NCBI GenBank assembly: GCA_019314155.1
Contig: JAFCZV010000201.1
Coordinates: forward strand, 1-8,726
From: Deltaproteobacteria bacterium
GTDB lineage: Bacteria > Desulfobacterota > Desulfobacteria > Desulfobacterales > UBA11574
Direction of reading: 5' to 3'
Length of the DNA stretch: 8,726 nt
The notes below the pieces were generated by a model, which was given only the letters and a program-made list of their open reading frames with translations, did not search any database and was not told the DNA's origin. Below are positions 5,413-8,726 of the stretch, one piece after another; within the stretch, counting starts at the first letter, position 1; each line of letters starts with the position of its first letter. Position numbers and translations under genes: made by a program.

Positions 5413-5685
5413 TTAATTAGAATGCGCAGGGCCGAAAAGGGCGCCATTAAGACCACTATCCACCGACTGTAAATAATATTTTGCTATTTCGGCTACTGGC
5501 ACACCACCTGGACTCCAGCCCATTTTTTCTGCTGTTTCTTTTGCCATAGGCGGGCATACAGCATTCAAACGTTGATTTCTTGGCATATCAAGTGCTGCCG
5601 CTTCTTCAAAAGCTTCAAGGCCTCTGTTTATCATGGTAAGCATTACAGTGGCAGAATTTGGGCTATGAAGGACAACAATCTTTAA
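5413..5685 (-). pseudogene. C-terminal remnant of a short-chain dehydrogenase/reductase
   Basis: The open part (from ATG 5643 to the stop at 5413, 76 residues) reads like the last third of a small Rossmann-fold SDR: MINRGLEAFEEAAALDMPRNQRLNAVCPP, then KETAEKMGW, PVAEIAKYYLQSV, and a GLNGALFGP ending. The motifs match the helix after the active-site Tyr/Lys, the R-(L/I)-N-x-V-x-P-P loop and the C-terminal helix. The GxxxGxG nucleotide site, catalytic Ser and YxxxK are absent. Upstream the same frame runs 13 more codons to a TAA at 5683-5685, and no ribosome site precedes the ATG. About 150 N-terminal residues are therefore missing and nothing recognisable remains in 5686-5774. Probably a non-functional deletion remnant. 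Confidence 0.72.
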
Positions 5686-5774
5686 ATTTTGTCGGCTATT
5701 GATCTGCCCCTTGCTTTTTCTCCATTGATCTTTTCACTATATCCAGTACAGAGGTCTATTTTCAAGATACCCAA

Positions 5775-5996
5775 TCAACTGATAGCTGATGGCTTGCAGA
5801 GATGGCCTTCTTCCATGGCCACGCGGCCGCAACCATCACATGCATATTTCATGGCTGCCAGTTTATCTTTGCACATATGGGCAGTATCCACCTCAGGGGT
5901 TCCGCAAAAACTGCAATTGGCCTTATCTCCGCAGGGGTTGCACAAATGTCCCGGTTCGTCTGCTACTGCTCCACAATTTTTACACGTATATTCCAT
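5775..5996 (-). CDS. Small Cys-rich protein with three CxxCG-x7-HxC zinc-binding modules
   Basis: 73 residues from the ATG at 5996, with AAGGAG seven to eight bases upstream. The protein is three 15-residue units of identical layout, C-x2-C-G-x7-H-x-C: residues 5-19, 28-42 and 53-67. Each supplies four potential ligands (three Cys, one His), so binding of up to three Zn (or Fe) ions is plausible. One extra Cys (22) sits between units 1 and 2. There is no signal peptide or membrane segment. I recognise the type from Desulfobacteraceae-like genomes as an uncharacterised zinc-ribbon-like protein but know no function; protein-protein or nucleic-acid binding, or metal storage, are open options. 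It is 26 bases downstream of the 82-residue gene, so the two are probably co-transcribed. Confidence 0.82.
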   Translation of the reverse strand: MEYTCKNCGAVADEPGHLCNPCGDKANCSFCGTPEVDTAHMCKDKLAAMKYACDGCGRVAMEEGHLCKPSAIS

Positions 5997-6022
5997 GGTC
6001 TTTCTCCTTTTTTATGCAATCA

Positions 6023-6271
6023 CTATAATAATTTTATGTTATCTCTTAGCTGGGCGATTTCAATACCGAGACTGACACATTGCTTTCCTTCCATACACAA
6101 CTCAGCGTCATTGCCTTCGAGAAACGTTTTAAGTTTGTGATGATCCTTTTTAAGGTCCACGACCCACGTTTTTTGTTCTAAATCATAATCAACGTTTACA
6201 TCTATCCCGCATTCTCCGATATCCGGATATAATTCTATGATCTTTTTACACAATTCATTTTTATCATACAT
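6023..6271 (-). CDS. Conserved hypothetical protein, 82 residues
   Basis: The ATG at 6271 is chosen because AAGGAG lies eight bases before it; a GTG three codons earlier (6280) overlaps that site and is unlikely. The protein begins MYDKNELCKKIIELYPDIGE, a helical start, followed by an alternating CGIDVNVDYD / TWVVDLKK strand pair, a helix (HHKLKTFLEG) and a Cys pair at C-M-E-G-K-Q-C before a final helix. Three further features are two upstream Cys (residues 8 and 21), no signal peptide, and no transmembrane segment. I do not recognise a named family. Tight linkage to the zinc-module gene downstream (26 bases) and the DUF4177-like gene upstream (48 bases) suggests one transcript. Confidence 0.75.
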   Translation of the reverse strand: MYDKNELCKKIIELYPDIGECGIDVNVDYDLEQKTWVVDLKKDHHKLKTFLEGNDAELCMEGKQCVSLGIEIAQLRDNIKLL

Positions 6272-6319
6272 GTTCAACACTCCTTTTTTCGTATTTATCC
6301 AACAATCTTAATTATGAAT

Positions 6320-6559
6320 TTAATTCTCTCTGTCTTTAATTCTGCGTTTCCAATAGACCATCACGCCATCTTTGCCGAAAGAAATTTGGACAAGCTCCCA
6401 ACCCTCCCTCCCCTGGTTGTTCAGAATAGTAGTCAAGATTCTTGTCTGGTTTTTCGAGACTTCATCAATACCGCATTGGCCGGACTTAGAACAAAAGTAG
6501 ATGATCTTATCAAAAGTATCAGCCGAATGCTTGGTGATCTTGTATTCAAAACGTTTCAT
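6320..6559 (-). CDS. DUF4177-like small protein
   Basis: 79 residues from the ATG at 6559, which has AAAGGAGG four bases upstream. It opens MKRFEYKITKH and closes LTTILNNQGREGWELVQISF, then VMVYWKRRI. The pattern of an EYKI strand, a helix, G-x-E-GWELV and a terminal strand ending in KR is the DUF4177 layout, whose function is unknown. A central insertion with two Cys (IIYFCSKSGQC) lengthens it beyond the usual 55-65 residues. The frame is open upstream to ATGs at 6646 (with AAGGA eight bases before) and 6655, which would add about 29-32 residues; these residues do not look like the family, so I prefer the internal ATG. It is first in the three-gene run of small proteins. Confidence 0.8.
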   Translation of the reverse strand: MKRFEYKITKHSADTFDKIIYFCSKSGQCGIDEVSKNQTRILTTILNNQGREGWELVQISFGKDGVMVYWKRRIKDREN

Positions 6560-6743
6560 ACGGCCTCCTTTCTCATTTTTTTCGATGAACCTTAGTCCCT
6601 TTTCATGGTCTGCCCTCGAGGGACCGGACAGGGTATACCAAAACATTTGATGCATCCTTGTAAAAATAATTAAATCAGTATTTTAAATTCCGGAACCGTT
6701 ATCGGTGGATCTGCGGCATCCTAAACTTTTCCAACGTTAGGGT

Positions 6744-7295
6744 TCATTGCTCTATAAGAACATTTGCTGCGGCCAGAAACAGATCTGAATCCCGCAGGAC
6801 GCCCACCAGTTTGCCCTCTTCGTACACGGGCAAGACGGTAATCTTGTTCCGGTAGATCATTTTAAGCGCATCCAGAAAACTGGCGTCGGCATCTATGGTC
6901 CCTCTTATTTTAAGCATAACGTCTCTAACATGGTTTTGAGCGTTCTGTCTGACTCTGGATCTGAACCCGTGCTTTGCATGGTCCATATCATGTGCATCGG
7001 CTTCTGCAAAAGCGATTGAAACATTCAGTGCACGCAGTTTTCCGCTGATCCCTCCTGCAATTTCCGGTATCAGCACTTTCAAGATGCTTTTAAAATCGAG
7101 AATGCCCACAAGTTTATCCTTAGCATCAAGCACAAGGCTGGTTCTGTGTCCTGCTTCCGTACATTTCCCGGTTTCCACCTGACAATAGATTTTCATCAAC
7201 TCTGGAACGGCTTCTTTCAGAGGTTTATCGGCAGTTGTTACTGCATAATCATCAATGGAAACCATCATGTCTTTGACTTTCAACTGGACTGGCAT
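6744..7295 (-). CDS. Protein with two CBS domains
   Basis: 183 residues from the ATG at 7295, with AAGGAGA about eight bases upstream. CBS 1 spans about residues 5-80 (VKDMMVSIDDYAVTTADKPLKEAV ... LVLDAKDKLVGILDFKSIL). CBS 2 spans about 120-180 (HVRDVMLKIRGTIDADASFLDALKMI ... VLPVYEEGKLVGVLRDSDLF). Both end in the G-(I/V)-L-(D/R)-x-x-D/S signature of the motif. The linker between them (about 80-120) is longer than usual and has a His/Asp-rich patch (DAHDMDHAKHGF). CBS pairs form a Bateman module that binds adenine nucleotides and controls partner proteins; no catalytic domain is attached here, so the partner is unknown. It lies 69 bases downstream of the split CBS-ACT gene, so the two were probably co-transcribed. 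Confidence 0.9.
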   Translation of the reverse strand: MPVQLKVKDMMVSIDDYAVTTADKPLKEAVPELMKIYCQVETGKCTEAGHRTSLVLDAKDKLVGILDFKSILKVLIPEIAGGISGKLRALNVSIAFAEADAHDMDHAKHGFRSRVRQNAQNHVRDVMLKIRGTIDADASFLDALKMIYRNKITVLPVYEEGKLVGVLRDSDLFLAAANVLIEQ

Positions 7296-7364
7296 AATAC
7301 TTTCTCCTTATAAATTTTTTAGTAGTGATCCCAGATCCACAAAGATGCAATGAATGTTGGATTA

Positions 7365-7571
7365 TTAGTTCACATCGGTAATCTTTAAGCCTTTTCTTTC
7401 TAGATCCTTCACGATTCCTACAGCCTCAGAGGATAGAACCCTCAACACGATGACCCAATCCCCCTTCTTTTTCCGTGGAATAGTTACGATACTCAACAGA
7501 GGGGTTGCGTGATCGTCCAGTACGCCAATGATTTCTTTCAGTTCACCCAACTTGCTACCCAGGCCTTTCAC
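7365..7571 (-). pseudogene. ACT-domain 3' part of a split CBS-CBS-ACT (AcuB-like) gene
   Basis: From a GTG at 7571 the frame gives 68 residues: VKGLGSKLGELKEIIGVL, then PLLSIVTIPRKKKGDWVIVLRV and a final EGIVKDLERKGLKI-type helix and strand, the usual ACT domain. Coding sense continues upstream of the GTG in the same frame (VLGLESEGARIT) to about base 7602, so the GTG is not the natural start and would cut off the first ACT strand. The segment is in a different frame from the CBS part (7609-7983). Possible restart: a GAGGGAG lies about 11 bases before the GTG. ACT domains usually bind amino acids or similar small ligands. Confidence 0.7.
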
Positions 7572-7608
7572 TGTAATCCGAGCTCCCTCACTTTCCAGTC
7601 CCAGAACC

Positions 7609-7983
7609 TCAGAGTTCCGTTATAATCCCTAACAACTTGCCATCCCCCACTACTGGGAAGGTAGATATCCCGTGTTTTTTACCCAGCCATATGGCCGCTT
7701 CAACGGGATCGTCTGGAGAAATTGCTATGGGATCTTTGACCATAATATCGTCCACCGTCATTTTTGACAGAAGATAATTGAGCTCAAATACGCTAAGACT
7801 TGTCGCTGATGACGGGGAAGCCTCCAAGAGCATATGTTTGGTCACAAGACCGATAAGTTTACCTTTTTTCATTACTGGCAACCGCTTGACATTCTTTTCC
7901 CACATAATATTTTGGGCTTCCATAATGGATGTCTTTGTCTCTATGCTGATAACATCTGTCTCCATAAAATCTCTTACCTTCAT
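7609..7983 (-). CDS. Two-CBS 5' part of a split CBS-CBS-ACT (AcuB-like) gene
   Basis: 124 residues from the ATG at 7983 (a GGGGGT sits five bases upstream) to a premature TGA. CBS 1 (2-60) has VRDFMETDVISIETKTSIMEA and LPVMKKGKLIGLVTKHMLL. CBS 2 (73-124) has VDDIMVKDPIAISPDDPVEAA and FPVVGDGKLLGIITEL, then stops. Intact relatives continue ITETD(I/L)FRALV-x-x-LGLES into an ACT domain. Here the ITE codons are followed by seven bases (CTCTGAG) and then GTTCTGGGACTG, encoding VLGL in another frame, so about 17 bases of coding sequence are missing. With 17 bases restored, 7983-7365 would be 636 bases, or 211 codons plus stop, close to the family length. The last strand and helix of CBS 2 are lost. 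A good promoter lies at 8126-8153. It may still be expressed, but its function is doubtful. Confidence 0.8.
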   Translation of the reverse strand: MKVRDFMETDVISIETKTSIMEAQNIMWEKNVKRLPVMKKGKLIGLVTKHMLLEASPSSATSLSVFELNYLLSKMTVDDIMVKDPIAISPDDPVEAAIWLGKKHGISTFPVVGDGKLLGIITEL

Positions 7984-8125
7984 AAATACCCCCGTTTATT
8001 CTGAAGAAAAATTTATCTGTCTTGATAAACTTAACCCGAGCATCTTTTTCTTGCCTATTGTCTTCTCATCTACATGACCAACAGGGTAATTTTTTCAGCT
8101 TATGCTCTGATGAGGTAATTACTTA

Positions 8126-8153
8126 AATATAATACCACAATGTGACATTTCAA
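8126..8153 (-). promoter_or_regulatory. Candidate sigma-70 promoter of the CBS genes
   Basis: Minus-strand TTGAAA (8153-8148) and TATATT (8131-8126) are 16 bases apart, each five of six to consensus. The small palindrome CACAATGTG (8136-8144) lies in the spacer and could be an operator. The start codon is about 140 bases downstream, so a long leader is implied. Confidence 0.5.
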
Positions 8154-8235
8154 TCTTTTTATGAAAAACAAAAGACTTAATATTGAACCTATAAAAGGGT
8201 GTTAAAACAATTTAAGAATAAGTATAAGAAATCAG

Positions 8236-8264
8236 TTGCTTAAGCATGAGAAAGCCTCTATAAT
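8236..8264 (+). promoter_or_regulatory. Strong sigma-70 promoter of the transposase
   Basis: TTGCTT (8236-8241), a 17-base spacer and a perfect TATAAT (8259-8264). The start codon is 46 bases after the -10. The -35 overlaps the 8-bp palindrome GCTTAAGC (8238-8245). Confidence 0.65.
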
Positions 8265-8309
8265 CTGGTAAAATCCCAAGCAAGAAAATTACCAAAAGGA
8301 GACTTTCCC

Positions 8310-8726
8310 ATGCATCACAAAGCTATCAAAGCTGAGATTAGAAAACAACTGAAAACTCGGTATCCCCACTGGCAGAATCTGACAAAAAAAGAAAAGAAAG
8401 CCATCGCTAAAAAGGTTTTAGATGAAAAAAAGGTTTTAGATGAAGCTGTTTATAATTATGATTTTAAACAGGATGTTACAACTCCTATTGAAGTATTGCT
8501 TGGAATCGAGTCCCAATTACCGACGGCTGCCATTATGAATTTAGATGAAATGGGGCGATTTATTGAGGGCTGCCAAAACAGTGTTCTATTCAAATTGAAC
8601 CGAAAAAGTCGCCACCCTTTGCACATCAGGGACAAAGAGCTCAGATTCATCGATGATATCCTGGACGATCAAATCATAAATAAGCTGTTATCCTACGATG
8701 GCTATAGCCCTGCTATGAGGGATCTT
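8310..8726 (+). CDS. Insertion-sequence transposase, N-terminal 139 residues (runs off the window)
   Basis: Starts at the ATG at 8310 with AAAAGGAG about nine bases upstream, and stays open to the last base. It begins MHHKAIKAEIRKQLKTRYPHW and continues with Lys-rich helices, then LLGIESQLPTAAIMNLDEM, ELRFIDDILDDQIINKLL and SYDGYSPAMRDL. I associate this pattern with a transposase of the ISNCY-type group common in sulfate reducers, but the DDE catalytic domain lies outside the window, so the family is tentative. It is the only plus-strand gene, is divergent from its neighbours, and has its own near-consensus promoter, all typical of an IS. Codons 34-39 and 40-45 are an exact tandem duplication (KKVLDE twice; 8409-8444). 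Confidence 0.75.
   Translation, partial: MHHKAIKAEIRKQLKTRYPHWQNLTKKEKKAIAKKVLDEKKVLDEAVYNYDFKQDVTTPIEVLLGIESQLPTAAIMNLDEMGRFIEGCQNSVLFKLNRKSRHPLHIRDKELRFIDDILDDQIINKLLSYDGYSPAMRDL
8409..8444 (+). repeat. 18-base exact tandem duplication in the transposase
   Basis: Bases 8409-8426 and 8427-8444 are identical and in frame, duplicating KKVLDE. It lengthens the linker after the N-terminal helices without breaking the frame. A recent slippage event is likely. Confidence 0.85.

Larger units (their letters stand above)
7984..8309. other. Divergent 326-base intergenic region between CBS gene and transposase
   Basis: No gene seen. It contains a minus-strand promoter for the CBS genes (8126-8153) and a plus-strand promoter for the transposase (8236-8264). 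The boundary of the insertion sequence must lie here, probably between about 8155 and 8235, but the right end is outside the window so terminal inverted repeats cannot be matched. Confidence 0.6.

Noticed and set aside
5689..6140. Several plus-strand open frames of 79-128 codons over the zinc-module gene
   Set aside because: They are antisense to a gene with a strong ribosome site and periodic Cys motifs, and have low-complexity, unrecognisable translations.
1..8726. CRISPR array, tRNA or rRNA genes
   Set aside because: No regularly spaced repeats, cloverleaf-like sequences or conserved rRNA segments were seen on either strand.

Overview
The window looks like chromosome of an anaerobic, probably sulfate-reducing Desulfobacterota (Desulfobacteraceae-like) bacterium. 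This is inferred from a mostly AT-rich background, strong AGGAGG-type ribosome sites, an apparent selenocysteine-encoding gene, a nickel superoxide dismutase, small Cys-rich and CBS-domain proteins, and a transposase of a kind I associate with that group. No rRNA or marker gene fixes the taxon. Every gene except the transposase at the right edge is on the minus strand, so the region reads right to left.

Right part (8726 to about 5775, in transcription order). An insertion-sequence transposase starts at 8310 on the plus strand and runs off the window. Facing away from it is a CBS-CBS-ACT (AcuB-like) gene split by a small out-of-frame deletion (7983-7365), then an intact two-CBS protein (7295-6744). 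Three small genes follow: a DUF4177-like protein (6559-6320), an unrecognised 82-residue protein (6271-6023), and a 73-residue protein built from three CxxCG...HxC zinc-binding modules (5996-5775).

Centre (5685 to 1364). After a C-terminal remnant of a short-chain dehydrogenase comes a group of redox and oxygen-defence genes. sodN encodes a Ni-superoxide dismutase whose Sec signal peptide should be cut exactly before the Ni-hook His. It is followed by an Old Yellow Enzyme, a peroxiredoxin-like protein with an in-frame UGA exactly at the peroxidatic Cys (W-UGA-P-Y-C, followed by a SECIS-like hairpin), and a glutaredoxin-thioredoxin reductase fusion. A reasonable reading is that SodN turns superoxide into peroxide outside the cytoplasm, the selenoperoxiredoxin removes peroxide inside, and the fused reductase supplies electrons to the peroxiredoxin. 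OYE would deal with electrophiles. The peroxiredoxin lacks about 24 residues of its usual fold, so its activity is uncertain.

Left part (1363 to 1). A GC-rich aldo/keto reductase homologue has lost three of its four catalytic residues and ends in a clear intrinsic terminator. Beyond it is the first 25 codons of an MmcQ/YjbR-like gene. The intergenic DNA upstream of this reductase homologue and upstream of the OYE operon shares a repeat of about 49 bp carrying the palindrome ATCAAG-N2-CTTGAT, and two other short blocks recur near both places. This could be a shared regulatory element or a small dispersed repeat.
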